Shown: positions 1-5,058 of the stretch, one piece after another
Numbering within the stretch: position 1 is the stretch's first letter
Layout of the letters: every line of letters begins with the position of its first letter
Source: Alphaproteobacteria bacterium
Lineage (GTDB): Bacteria; Pseudomonadota; Alphaproteobacteria; Puniceispirillales; UBA1172
Direction: 5' to 3'
DNA: 5,314 nt
Assembly: GCA_021296375.1 (NCBI GenBank)
Contig: JAGWAQ010000097.1
Coordinates: forward strand, 6,713 to 12,026
Made by a program: the position numbers and the translations under genes
Notes under the pieces: model-generated
What the model saw: only the letters and a program-made list of their open reading frames with translations
What the model was told of the DNA's origin: nothing
Database searches by the model: none

Positions 1-347
1 GGGAACATCTGCGCCAATTGGCGGGCGTAACCGTCAAACCCGTCGGGGGTCTGGCGCGCCAGGTCCCAGAGCTGGCCAACGTGGTCAATATCCCGCGAGG
101 AGATGTCGACCTTTTCGCGAAAGGCGAGGATTTCATCACGCGATACGGTGCCATCAGCTTTTGCCATTTTGGCAGAAAGGGCGATCAGGGCGATGGTAAA
201 GGCGACTTCGCGTCGCGACGGGTCGTCCCGTAGATCAGCGGTATAGGTGTCGACGGCATGCCCCGCCAAGGCCCCCAGCAGCCCCCCAATAGGGCCGCCA
301 AGCGCAAAGCCCGCGGTGCCGCCAATAATTTTGCCCCAAATCGTCAT
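1..347 (-). CDS. djlA: DjlA-like co-chaperone (TerB + DnaJ), N-terminal part
   Basis: Partial gene: 115 complete codons are visible and the C-terminus lies beyond the left edge. Seen: the protein opens MTIWGKIIGG, followed by a Gly/Ala-rich hydrophobic segment (about residues 8-30, GGPIGGLLGALAGH). A TerB-like helical domain starts near residue 48, with the signature ALSAKMAKADGTVSRDEI (57-72), and runs to the edge at YARQLAQMF. In known proteins of this layout a C-terminal J domain follows and stimulates DnaK; that part is not visible here. The Gly-rich start probably associates with the inner membrane. The ATG at 345-347 is chosen because the family begins with this M-x-I-W-G-K block. Ribosome-binding support is poor (AAGAAG almost touches the ATG), and a promoter-like pair upstream would give a nearly leaderless message. 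Divergent from tusA. Confidence 0.85.
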   Translation of the reverse strand, partial: MTIWGKIIGGTAGFALGGPIGGLLGALAGHAVDTYTADLRDDPSRREVAFTIALIALSAKMAKADGTVSRDEILAFREKVDISSRDIDHVGQLWDLARQTPDGFDGYARQLAQMF

Positions 348-352
348 GCTTC

Positions 353-381
353 TTTGTAATCACCACGGCGGCTGTCGACAA
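353..381 (-). promoter_or_regulatory. Candidate promoter of djlA-like gene
   Basis: On the minus strand TTGTCG (376-381) and TACAAA (353-358) are separated by exactly 17 bp; each matches the sigma-70 consensus at 4 of 6 positions. The -10 box ends 5 nt before the ATG, so transcription from it would begin at about the start codon and give a leaderless mRNA. This fits the lack of a well-spaced Shine-Dalgarno. Prediction by eye only. Confidence 0.3.
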
Positions 382-384
382 GTG

Positions 385-420
385 TGAAGATCAGGGTGAA
401 GATCAGGGTGAAAATTTGGG
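385..420. repeat. Three-copy 12-bp tandem repeat
   Basis: Two perfect copies of TGAAGATCAGGG (385-396 and 397-408) are followed by a degenerate copy TGAAAATTTGGG (409-420, 9 of 12 matching). The array lies in the 135-bp spacer between the divergent djlA-like and tusA genes. It may be a simple slippage product or repeated protein-binding sites; nothing here distinguishes these. Confidence 0.8.
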
Positions 421-482
421 CGCGTAATCTGGTCCTCATGCTCACGCTTGCCCCGCCCCGGTGTTTTGATTAGGGTGTCGCC

Positions 483-731
483 ATGTCCAGCACCGCCAAC
501 TCACCTGACCGTTATCTTGACCTGAAGGGGCTGAAATGCCCTCTGCCGGTGCTGAAGGCACGGCGGGCGATCAAGGATATGTCGACAGGTCAAGTGCTTG
601 AAGTGCGGGCCGATGACCCCGCCGCGCAACTGGATTTCCCGCATTTCTGCGAAACCCAGGGGCATGCGCTGATCACCGCTGATCGAGACGCTACGACCGG
701 CGAGCTGACTTTCCGGATCAAAGTTGGTTGA
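483..731 (+). CDS. tusA: TusA/SirA-family sulfur carrier protein
   Basis: Small sulfurtransferase of the TusA/SirA/YedF family. In characterised members a conserved cysteine carries persulfide sulfur from a cysteine desulfurase to acceptors such as the tRNA 2-thiouridine pathway or molybdenum cofactor maturation, in the cytoplasm. Seen: 82 residues, the normal family length (E. coli TusA is 81), and the hallmark LDLKGLKCPLPVLKARR at residues 12-28 with the carrier cysteine C19 inside CPLP. The second half (VLEVRADDPAAQLDFPHFCETQGH) is the usual beta-alpha part of the fold and carries a second cysteine, C56. Start choice: AGGGTG at 472-477, 5 nt before the ATG. Its last 14 bp overlap the end of the convergent gene at 718-1071. 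The exact subtype (tRNA thiolation or another sulfur route) cannot be read from the sequence. Confidence 0.9.
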   Translation: MSSTANSPDRYLDLKGLKCPLPVLKARRAIKDMSTGQVLEVRADDPAAQLDFPHFCETQGHALITADRDATTGELTFRIKVG

Positions 732-1071
732 GCAAACGCTGATGCCAGTCGGCCTCATCCTCGCCATGCTCTGGCTGTAATCCACAATCCTTGAGCTTTA
801 CAAAAAACCCGTCGCCGGGAATCCCTCTGGAACGGCTGACGGCAAGGGCGGCGCGCAACGGCTGGCCGAGGGCGATGTCGGTTTCGATCAATTGTTCCAG
901 AAACAGCGTCAGCTTATGGATAGTGTGGGGGGGAGGCACGGCTGCATCACGGGCCAGGTCTTTGTAGGTGATCACCGCCCGCGCCTCGCGTCGCGCGGCC
1001 AGAATAAGCTCGACCGCCGCGTGCCAATCTTCATGATGCCAATCTTCATGTTGCGCTTGAGTTGATGTCAT
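718..1071 (-). CDS. Conserved-type hypothetical protein, 117 residues
   Basis: I cannot assign a function. The protein resembles hypothetical proteins I associate with Alphaproteobacteria. Its conserved-looking core is residues 33-90: ITYKDLA, then PPPHTIHKLTLFLEQLIETD (47-66), then PLRAALAVSRSRGIPGDGFF (71-90). The TYKDLA...IHKLT layout suggests a small helical, winged-helix-like fold, but there are no catalytic or metal motifs. It has no signal peptide or membrane span, so it is probably cytosolic. The N-terminus contains a duplicated HEDWH (8-12 and 13-17) encoded by a 15-bp tandem repeat. Start support: GAAAGG (1078-1083) lies 6 nt from the ATG. It converges with tusA, overlapping it by 14 bp, and diverges from the acyltransferase gene. 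Confidence 0.75.
   Translation of the reverse strand: MTSTQAQHEDWHHEDWHAAVELILAARREARAVITYKDLARDAAVPPPHTIHKLTLFLEQLIETDIALGQPLRAALAVSRSRGIPGDGFFVKLKDCGLQPEHGEDEADWHQRLLNQL
1022..1051. repeat. 15-bp tandem duplication inside the 117-residue gene
   Basis: TGCCAATCTTCATGA (1022-1036) is followed directly by TGCCAATCTTCATGT (1037-1051), matching at 14 of 15 bases. On the minus strand it encodes HEDWH twice and keeps the reading frame, so it looks like a recent slippage duplication. Confidence 0.85.
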
Positions 1072-1126
1072 GACCGGCCTTTCGAGGCACGCAAAAGGGT
1101 GAGTTTGAACTGGCGGTTTTCGAGGC

Positions 1127-1143
1127 GGGTGGTATAGTCACCC
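1127..1143 (+). promoter_or_regulatory. Candidate -10 box within an inverted repeat before plsC
   Basis: TATAGT (1133-1138) resembles a -10 element and sits 7 nt before the ATG at 1146, so a transcript from it would be nearly leaderless. It lies in the loop of a 5-bp inverted repeat, GGGTG (1127-1131) and CACCC (1139-1143), which could be an operator. No good -35 box is visible at 16-18 bp; TTGAAC at 1105-1110 is 22 bp away. A 9-bp direct repeat TTTCGAGGC also occurs at 1080-1088 and 1118-1126. Weak evidence. Confidence 0.25.
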
Positions 1144-1145
1144 CC

Positions 1146-1820
1146 ATGAAAGCCCGATCACTACTTTTCAATATTTTGTTTTATGGCGCAACCACCGTGA
1201 TGGTCATTGTGGCCCTGCCGTTGTTGCTTCTGCCCTATCGGTTCAGCCAGAAGCTTGAGCATTTCTGGTCATGGATAATGGAGGGTTTGCTGAAACATGT
1301 GGTGGGCATCACCCATCGTGTGCACGGCCCGCGTCCTGATCATGCGGTGATTTTCGCCTCCAAGCACCAGTCGGCCTGGGAAACGATTTTCCTTTACGGG
1401 GAGTTGGGCAGCCCGGCGCCGGTGCCGAAGCGTGAGCTGATTTTCATTCCGGTCATCGGGCTGTTTTTCATCAAGGTGCCGTCGGTGCCGATTGACCGGT
1501 CAGCGGGGCGTTCGTCGTTGAAAAACCTTGTCAATGCCGCCAACAAGATCAATGCCATTGGCGACAGTATCCTGATCTACCCCCAGGGCACGCGGGTTGC
1601 CCCCGGGGCGTCGCATCCCTACCATTCCGGCACTTACGCGATTTACAAGGCAACGGGCTATTCCGGGGTGTTTTGGCCACGCCGATCAATGATGAAAACC
1701 CCGGGGGTGATCGATGTTCAGCTTCTGCCGGAAATTCCGGCGGGGCTTGACCGCCAGACCTTTATGAAACGGCTTGAACATGATATCGAAACCGCCACCG
1801 ACCGGCTCCCGAAATCGTGA
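1146..1820 (+). CDS. plsC: PlsC-family lysophospholipid acyltransferase, probable motif IV deletion
   Basis: Member of the 1-acyl-glycerol-3-phosphate acyltransferase family, which acylates lysophosphatidate to phosphatidate at the inner membrane. Seen: a hydrophobic N-terminal anchor (about residues 6-30); motif I as KHQSAWET with H74 and E79 (HX4E instead of the usual HX4D); motif II region KRELIFIPVIG...VPIDR (95-118); motif III as YPQGTR (145-150, Gln where many members have Glu). As I recall, Q in motif III is common in alphaproteobacterial members. After YKATGY (167-172) the sequence jumps straight to SGVFWPRR, whereas relatives as I remember them carry about eight more residues of the V-P-V-V-P-V-A type there, namely motif IV for acceptor binding. 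It may therefore be impaired or have altered specificity. The reading frame is otherwise intact and ends normally with ATDRL. No clear Shine-Dalgarno. Confidence 0.85.
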   Translation: MKARSLLFNILFYGATTVMVIVALPLLLLPYRFSQKLEHFWSWIMEGLLKHVVGITHRVHGPRPDHAVIFASKHQSAWETIFLYGELGSPAPVPKRELIFIPVIGLFFIKVPSVPIDRSAGRSSLKNLVNAANKINAIGDSILIYPQGTRVAPGASHPYHSGTYAIYKATGYSGVFWPRRSMMKTPGVIDVQLLPEIPAGLDRQTFMKRLEHDIETATDRLPKS

Positions 1821-1828
1821 TGAGGTGA

Positions 1829-1845
1829 AGCGGCATTAAGCCGCT
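1829..1845 (+). terminator. GC-rich hairpin after plsC (hairpin I)
   Basis: AGCGGC (1829-1834) and GCCGCT (1840-1845) form a perfect 6-bp stem around the 5-nt loop ATTAA, 8 nt after the plsC stop codon. No U-tract follows directly; the T-rich run starts about 9 nt later and belongs to the next hairpin. It is either a weak terminator or a stable first stem in the leader of the downstream operon. Confidence 0.4.
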
Positions 1846-1851
1846 AAACTG

Positions 1852-1874
1852 GGTTCTTTATTTTATAAGGAACC
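1852..1874 (+). promoter_or_regulatory. SD-sequestering hairpin or operator palindrome before the flavodoxin-fold gene
   Basis: GGTTCTTTAT (1852-1861) pairs with ATAAGGAACC (1865-1874) over 10 bp, with one G-U pair and the loop TTT. The 3' arm contains the whole Shine-Dalgarno AAGGAA (1867-1872) of the next gene, so the folded mRNA would hide it. The stem is AU-rich and follows a stable GC hairpin (1829-1845), a layout typical of RNA thermometers. As DNA the same stretch is a near-perfect palindrome and could instead be a repressor site. Pairing is seen directly; function is inferred. Confidence 0.5.
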
Positions 1875-1878
1875 GATG

Positions 1879-2619
1879 ATGCTTACCACCAAACAACAAG
1901 CCCTTTGTGACGGCAGTCATGATTTTTCTCATTTGACGGCGCTGTTTCTGAACTGCACCCTGAAGCCCAGCCCTGAAGTTTCCCACACGTCTATTCTGAT
2001 TGAACTGTCGGCGGAAATAATGCGCCGCAATGGCGTGGCGGTGGATATTCTACGGCCTGTTGACCACACCCTTGCGCCGGGGGTCTGGCCGGACATGACG
2101 GCCCACGGGTTTGACCGTGACGACTGGCCCGCCATTTACGACAAGGTCAAGGCGGCGGATATTCTGGTGCTGGGAACGACGATCTGGCTGGGGGAGAAAT
2201 CGTCGGTCTGCAGCCAGGTGGTGGAGCGGCTCTATTCCTCGTCAGGTGATCTCAATGCTGATGGCCAATACGCTTATTACGGCAAGGTCGGGGGCTGCCT
2301 CATCACCGGCAATGAAGATGGCGTCAAGCATTGCGCCATGTCGATGCTCTACGGGCTGCAGCATATCGGCTATACGATTCCCCCCCAGGCCGATGCCGGC
2401 TGGATCGGGGAGGCGGGGCCAGGCCCGTCTTATGGTGATGAAGGGTCCGGCGGGCCTGAAAATGACTTCACCAACCGCAATGTTACTTTCATGACTTGGA
2501 ATCTGATGCATATGGCGGCTATGCTGAAGACGGCGGGAGGTGTTCCCGCCCATGGCAATCAGCGCTCCCATTGGGACGCTGGATGCCGGTTTGACTTTCC
2601 TAACCCGGAGTATCGCTGA
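1879..2619 (+). CDS. Flavodoxin-fold NAD(P)H-dependent FMN reductase-like protein
   Basis: Cytosolic flavoprotein of the flavodoxin/NADPH-dependent FMN reductase superfamily; members reduce FMN, quinones or other small acceptors with NAD(P)H. Substrate unknown. Positions counted from the ATG at 1876: strand 1 plus phosphate-binding loop ALFLNCTLKPSPEVSHTS (22-39, the FMN phosphate site); ADILVLGTTIWLGEKSS (95-110), second flavin-contact loop; GGCLITGNEDGVKHC (139-153), third strand and isoalloxazine-side loop; and a Gly-rich stretch GEAGPGPSYGDEGSGG (178-193). There is no signal peptide, and at about 247 residues it has a longer C-terminal extension than minimal members. Two adjacent ATGs exist. 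AAGGAA (1867-1872) is 3 nt from the ATG at 1876 and 6 nt from that at 1879, so the second is preferred. First gene of the five-gene run; its stop overlaps the next start by 1 nt (TGATG). Confidence 0.85.
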   Translation: MLTTKQQALCDGSHDFSHLTALFLNCTLKPSPEVSHTSILIELSAEIMRRNGVAVDILRPVDHTLAPGVWPDMTAHGFDRDDWPAIYDKVKAADILVLGTTIWLGEKSSVCSQVVERLYSSSGDLNADGQYAYYGKVGGCLITGNEDGVKHCAMSMLYGLQHIGYTIPPQADAGWIGEAGPGPSYGDEGSGGPENDFTNRNVTFMTWNLMHMAAMLKTAGGVPAHGNQRSHWDAGCRFDFPNPEYR

Positions 2620-3011
2620 TGGATGGTGGTTTTGGCCGAGAAGGGGCGCAGCGCAATGTCTTGGGCGGTCCGCTCAAAACATGTTCTGAAGACCCGGTAA
2701 CAGGGTTTTATCGCAACGGCTGTTGCGACACCGGCCCTGGTGACCATGGGGTGCATACGGTGTGCGCGGTGATGACGGAAGACTTCCTCACCTTCAGCAA
2801 GGCCGCGGGCAATGATTTGATGACACCGCGGCCGGAATACGGCTTCCCCGGGCTGAAGGAAGGCGACCGCTGGTGTCTTTGCGCCGGGCGCTGGGCGCAA
2901 GCCGAAGAAGCCGGGCATGCCCCGAAGGTTGTTTTGGCCTCAACCAATATGGTCACGCTGGGGATCGTCAGCCTTGAGTTGCTCAAGCAATACGCGATAG
3001 ATTTGAACTGA
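2619..3011 (+). CDS. DUF2237 family protein
   Basis: A clear full-length DUF2237 protein (130 residues, domain about 13-127); the family's biochemical role is not known to me. Seen motifs: NVLGGPLKTCSEDPVTGFYRNGCC (13-36), HTVCAVMTEDFLTFS (46-60), GNDLMTPRPEYGFPGLKEGDRWCLCAGRW (64-92), and a closing helix SLELLKQYAIDLN. Six cysteines (C22, C35, C36, C49, C86, C88), including adjacent CC and CLC pairs, suggest metal or redox chemistry, but this is inference. Cytosolic: no leader or span. Start: GGAG (2607-2610) lies 8 nt before the ATG, and the ATG shares its A with the upstream TGA, which points to translational coupling with the flavoprotein gene. Confidence 0.9.
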   Translation: MDGGFGREGAQRNVLGGPLKTCSEDPVTGFYRNGCCDTGPGDHGVHTVCAVMTEDFLTFSKAAGNDLMTPRPEYGFPGLKEGDRWCLCAGRWAQAEEAGHAPKVVLASTNMVTLGIVSLELLKQYAIDLN

Positions 3012-3038
3012 ACCAAAAAAACAGAAAGGGGTGGACAG

Positions 3039-3236
3039 ATGTTGTCACTTGATCAGAAGGTCACGGTGCATTGCACAGATACCGATGCTGACGCGCAAGG
3101 GGTGATTGTTCGTATCCGCCCTGACGGGTTTGACGTCAGCCTGGGGGAATTGATCATTCATCTCCGCAAGTATAAACCCGGGATTTATGTTGGCCAGCAA
3201 TCTGGCATGGAATTTGTGGTGCGCACCATTGGCTGA
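3039..3236 (+). CDS. Small beta-rich hypothetical protein, 65 residues
   Basis: Not recognised by name. It is soluble and beta-rich by pattern: short alternating hydrophobic strands KVTVHCT, GVIVRIRPDGFDVSL, ELIIHLRKY, then KPGIYVGQQSGMEFVVRTIG. The YVG-x-x-SGMEF ending is similar to small alphaproteobacterial hypothetical proteins as I recall them, and an SH3- or PilZ-like barrel is conceivable. Start support is good: AAAGGGG (3025-3031) is 7 nt from the ATG. It lies 27 nt after the DUF2237 gene on the same strand, and its last 8 nt overlap the proposed TTG start of the next gene, so it sits inside the operon. Confidence 0.7.
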   Translation: MLSLDQKVTVHCTDTDADAQGVIVRIRPDGFDVSLGELIIHLRKYKPGIYVGQQSGMEFVVRTIG

Positions 3237-3450
3237 TCTCGATAAAACCTCCCCCCCGTCGTCGCGTCCTGATGACGCGCCAGAAGGCATGGCGGTTGAG
3301 GGGGCTGAGCTGCTTGATCACGCCGACCGCTGGATCTGGGGGGTCTGGATTGCCGTGGCCTTGCTGGCGGTGGCGATCCTGCCGTTTGCCTCGCGGGCAA
3401 GAGAGGTGGCGGTGGCGATCGCCAGTTTCTGCGGAGTGTCATTAGGTTAA
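3229..3450 (+). CDS. Small single-span membrane protein, 73 residues
   Basis: Not recognised. From a TTG start at 3229 the product has a polar, Pro/Asp-rich N-terminus (1-30), one strong membrane segment WIWGVWIAVALLAVAILPFA (35-54) followed by a positive stop-transfer patch SRAR, and a short mildly hydrophobic tail. The likely topology is N-out, C-in. The TTG is preferred because its reading frame overlaps the preceding stop by only 8 nt, a common coupling arrangement. The first ATG (3187) would overlap by 50 nt, and the internal ATG at 3289 has AGAAGG only 1 nt away. No convincing Shine-Dalgarno precedes the TTG, so the start is uncertain. It lies 3 nt before the TauE/SafE gene and could be an accessory partner of that exporter (inference). 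Confidence 0.6.
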   Translation: MADLDKTSPPSSRPDDAPEGMAVEGAELLDHADRWIWGVWIAVALLAVAILPFASRAREVAVAIASFCGVSLG

Positions 3451-3453
3451 CCC

Positions 3454-4212
3454 ATGCTGGACCTGCTTGTTTTTGAAGGCTCCTTTGTGCTGACGGCCTA
3501 TATTGCCGCGGCCTTCTTGATCGCCGGGGTGGTCAAGGGAACGCTCGGCATGGGCCTGCCCGCTATCCTGATGGTCATGTTGACGATGATCATGTCACCG
3601 TTAACCGCTATTCCTCTCATCACCTTGCCGATGTTGTTTTCCAATGTTGTGCAGTTCGCCCGTGGCCCGTCACCCGGGCAAGTCGTCAAAGGCTATTGGG
3701 TGTTTGCCCTGGCGATTGTGGTGACGCTTGGGTTGACCGCGTCCAACATCACGTCCTTTCCCGAAAGTCTTTTGCTGTTGTCGATTGGGGTAGCGTTGGT
3801 GCTGTTCGCGGTGCCAAGTTTATTCGGGGTGCGATTCCCCATCGGCCCGGGGTTGATCTGGCAAGTTCTGGCAGGCAGTGTCGCCGGGGTGCTTGGGGGG
3901 TTGAGCGCGGTCTGGTCGCCGCCTGTGGTGATGTACACCATGGGGCGCAACGTCGATAAGGATGACTTTATTGGCATCAACGGCTTTTTGTTCATGGTCG
4001 GCAGCCTGACCCTTGCCGTTGCGCTGGGGGGGATCGGGCTGTTGACCCATGATATCATGGTGCCTTCGATCGCCGGATTGGTGGTCTCGATGATCGGCTT
4101 CCGCCTGGGTGAGCTGATCCGCAAGCGGATTAACCGCGACATGTTCCGCAAGCTGATTCTGGTGGCGTTTTTGATTTTAGGGGGACGTCTGGTGGTGATC
4201 AGCGTCATCTGA
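3454..4212 (+). CDS. TauE/SafE family anion (sulfite/sulfonate) exporter
   Basis: Integral inner-membrane protein of the TauE/SafE family (Pfam PF01925). Studied members export sulfite, sulfoacetate or related organosulfur anions; the actual substrate here is unknown. It has 252 residues, normal for the family, with about eight membrane segments (roughly 12-27, 36-58, 81-97, 104-120, 134-155, 175-195, 203-217, 232-250). The two family repeats are visible: GVVKGTLGMGLPAILMVML (25-43) opens the first half and GVLGGLSAVWSPPVVMY (145-161) the second. A basic cytoplasmic loop RKRINRDMFRK (223-233) precedes the last helix. Last gene of the five-gene run, 3 nt after the small membrane protein; only a weak TTAGGT precedes the ATG, so translation is probably coupled. 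Its TGA abuts the stop of a convergent small ORF. Confidence 0.88.
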   Translation: MLDLLVFEGSFVLTAYIAAAFLIAGVVKGTLGMGLPAILMVMLTMIMSPLTAIPLITLPMLFSNVVQFARGPSPGQVVKGYWVFALAIVVTLGLTASNITSFPESLLLLSIGVALVLFAVPSLFGVRFPIGPGLIWQVLAGSVAGVLGGLSAVWSPPVVMYTMGRNVDKDDFIGINGFLFMVGSLTLAVALGGIGLLTHDIMVPSIAGLVVSMIGFRLGELIRKRINRDMFRKLILVAFLILGGRLVVISVI

Positions 4213-4362
4213 TCACGGCAAAACACCGGCCAGATTAAAGACAAAATTACACGCCGTGATCCCGAAATTGACGACCAGGGAAATCACCCGGATGCCCCAG
4301 TCAACGATGGAATCCACAATGCCCAGCAATTGGTCAACCACATTGATATCATCATATTCCAT
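4213..4362 (-). CDS. Candidate small hydrophobic protein, 49 residues
   Basis: A short ORF with no recognised family. The translation starts MEYDDINVVDQLLGIVDSIV and continues DWGIRVISLVVNFGITACNF then VFNLAGVLP. The N-terminal half is acidic and amphipathic (five Asp and one Glu, a single Arg, no Lys). The C-terminal half is hydrophobic and could span or lie in a membrane. Support: TGGAGT with GGAG at 4369-4372, 6 nt from the ATG; a gene-poor interval on this strand; and a stop that touches the TauE/SafE stop, the pair forming the palindrome TGATCA. The gene is divergent from msrC. The overall look (short, anionic, half hydrophobic) recalls small channel-forming or modulin-like peptides only by composition. 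It could be chance. Confidence 0.5.
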   Translation of the reverse strand: MEYDDINVVDQLLGIVDSIVDWGIRVISLVVNFGITACNFVFNLAGVLP

Positions 4363-4487
4363 GGCTTACTCCACTCGCCTGAACATATATTTGCGTGACG
4401 CGGTGATGCGTCGCCGTCAGCAATCTATAGCACAGCTCATGCGGTCATGCTAATGATCGGTGGTGATGACATAACAAGAGAGTTCAG

Positions 4488-4949
4488 ATGACGCTAACAC
4501 TGGATGAAATCCGCGGCCGGGTGCTGGCCCTTTGTGAAGGTGAAGATGATGCGATTGCGCTGATGGCCACCATGGCGACCGAACTGTTTCATGGTGTTGA
4601 CGGTTTTGACTGGGTGGGGTTTTACCGCGTGACCGCCCCGGGGATGCTCAAGATCGGGCCGTATCAAGGTGGCCATGGCTGTTTGCAGATACCCTTTGAC
4701 CGTGGGGTTTGCGGGGCTTCGGCAAGCCGGGAAACCACCCTGCGGGTGGATGATGTCGACGCTTTCCCGGGCCATATTGCTTGCGCCGCGTCAACGAAAT
4801 CCGAACTGGTGGTGCGGGGTTTTGATGCATCGGGCACCCTGATCGCCGTGCTTGACCTTGATAGCGACACGCCGGCCTTTTTCACCGCCGCCCATCAGGA
4901 GTTTATCGAAAACCTTGTGGCGGATGTGTTCGGGCAAATTACCGCCTGA
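4488..4949 (+). CDS. msrC: Free methionine-(R)-sulfoxide reductase (GAF domain)
   Basis: Cytosolic GAF-domain enzyme (fRMsr/MsrC, YebR type) that reduces free methionine-(R)-sulfoxide to methionine through a thiol relay recharged by thioredoxin or glutaredoxin. Seen over 153 residues, a typical length: DWVGFY (41-46), GPYQGGHGCLQIPFDRGVCG (57-76), DVDAFPGHIAC (89-99), STKSELVV (102-109), IAVLDLDSD (119-127). The three catalytic cysteines C65, C75 and C99 are spaced 10 and 24 residues apart, matching the E. coli enzyme as I recall it (C84, C94, C118). The acidic substrate-site residues E106, D123 and D125 are also present. One oddity: Ala100 follows the third cysteine where most members have Asp. 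Start: AAGAGAG (4476-4482), 5 nt from the ATG. It stands alone on this strand after a 125-bp divergent spacer. Confidence 0.92.
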   Translation: MTLTLDEIRGRVLALCEGEDDAIALMATMATELFHGVDGFDWVGFYRVTAPGMLKIGPYQGGHGCLQIPFDRGVCGASASRETTLRVDDVDAFPGHIACAASTKSELVVRGFDASGTLIAVLDLDSDTPAFFTAAHQEFIENLVADVFGQITA

Positions 4950-4970
4950 CCTGGCGTTATTACCCCCCCC

Positions 4971-5006
4971 AAAAAAAATAGACCCAAAAAAAGGCCCCCA
5001 AAAAAA
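4971..5006 (-). other. Triple T-tract downstream of terminator hairpin
   Basis: Plus-strand A-runs at 4971-4978 (8), 4986-4992 (7) and 5000-5006 (7) are separated by short C- or G-rich links, preceded by a run of eight C at 4963-4970. On the minus strand this gives the terminator T7 tail followed by two more T-runs of 7 and 8, spaced 14-15 bp. It may act as a backup termination zone, or be a slippage-prone homopolymer cluster. Confidence 0.7.
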
Positions 5007-5027
5007 GGGAGGCCTGAGCCTCCCTTT
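5000..5027 (-). terminator. Intrinsic terminator of the right-end minus-strand unit
   Basis: A perfect 10-bp stem, AAAGGGAGGC (5004-5013) against GCCTCCCTTT (5018-5027), with the tetraloop CTGA. Read on the minus strand it is followed by seven T (5000-5006), the classic Rho-independent form. Read on the plus strand it has only TTT and then CCG, so it works mainly for minus-strand transcripts and only weakly, if at all, for msrC. It lies 31 nt past the stop of the 25-codon ORF. Confidence 0.85.
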
Positions 5028-5058
5028 CCGTGATGTGATGCGGATCAATTCGCCGCGT

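Noticed and set aside
18..233. Plus-strand 71-codon ORF at the left edge
   Set aside because: Antisense to the well-matched TerB-type DjlA N-terminus.
385..420. Possible CRISPR-like or iteron array
   Set aside because: Units are directly tandem with no spacers and too few copies; no replication or Cas gene nearby.
3693..4244. 183-codon minus-strand ORF opposite the TauE/SafE gene
   Set aside because: It is fully antisense to a clearly recognised membrane protein, and its composition (many Pro, Thr, Asn, Arg) is the mirror of Gly- and Val-rich codons. A shadow frame.
4256..4453. Plus-strand 65-codon ORF in the msrC upstream region
   Set aside because: No ribosome-binding site and Met/Ser/Thr-rich random composition; the minus-strand 49-codon ORF over part of it has better signals.
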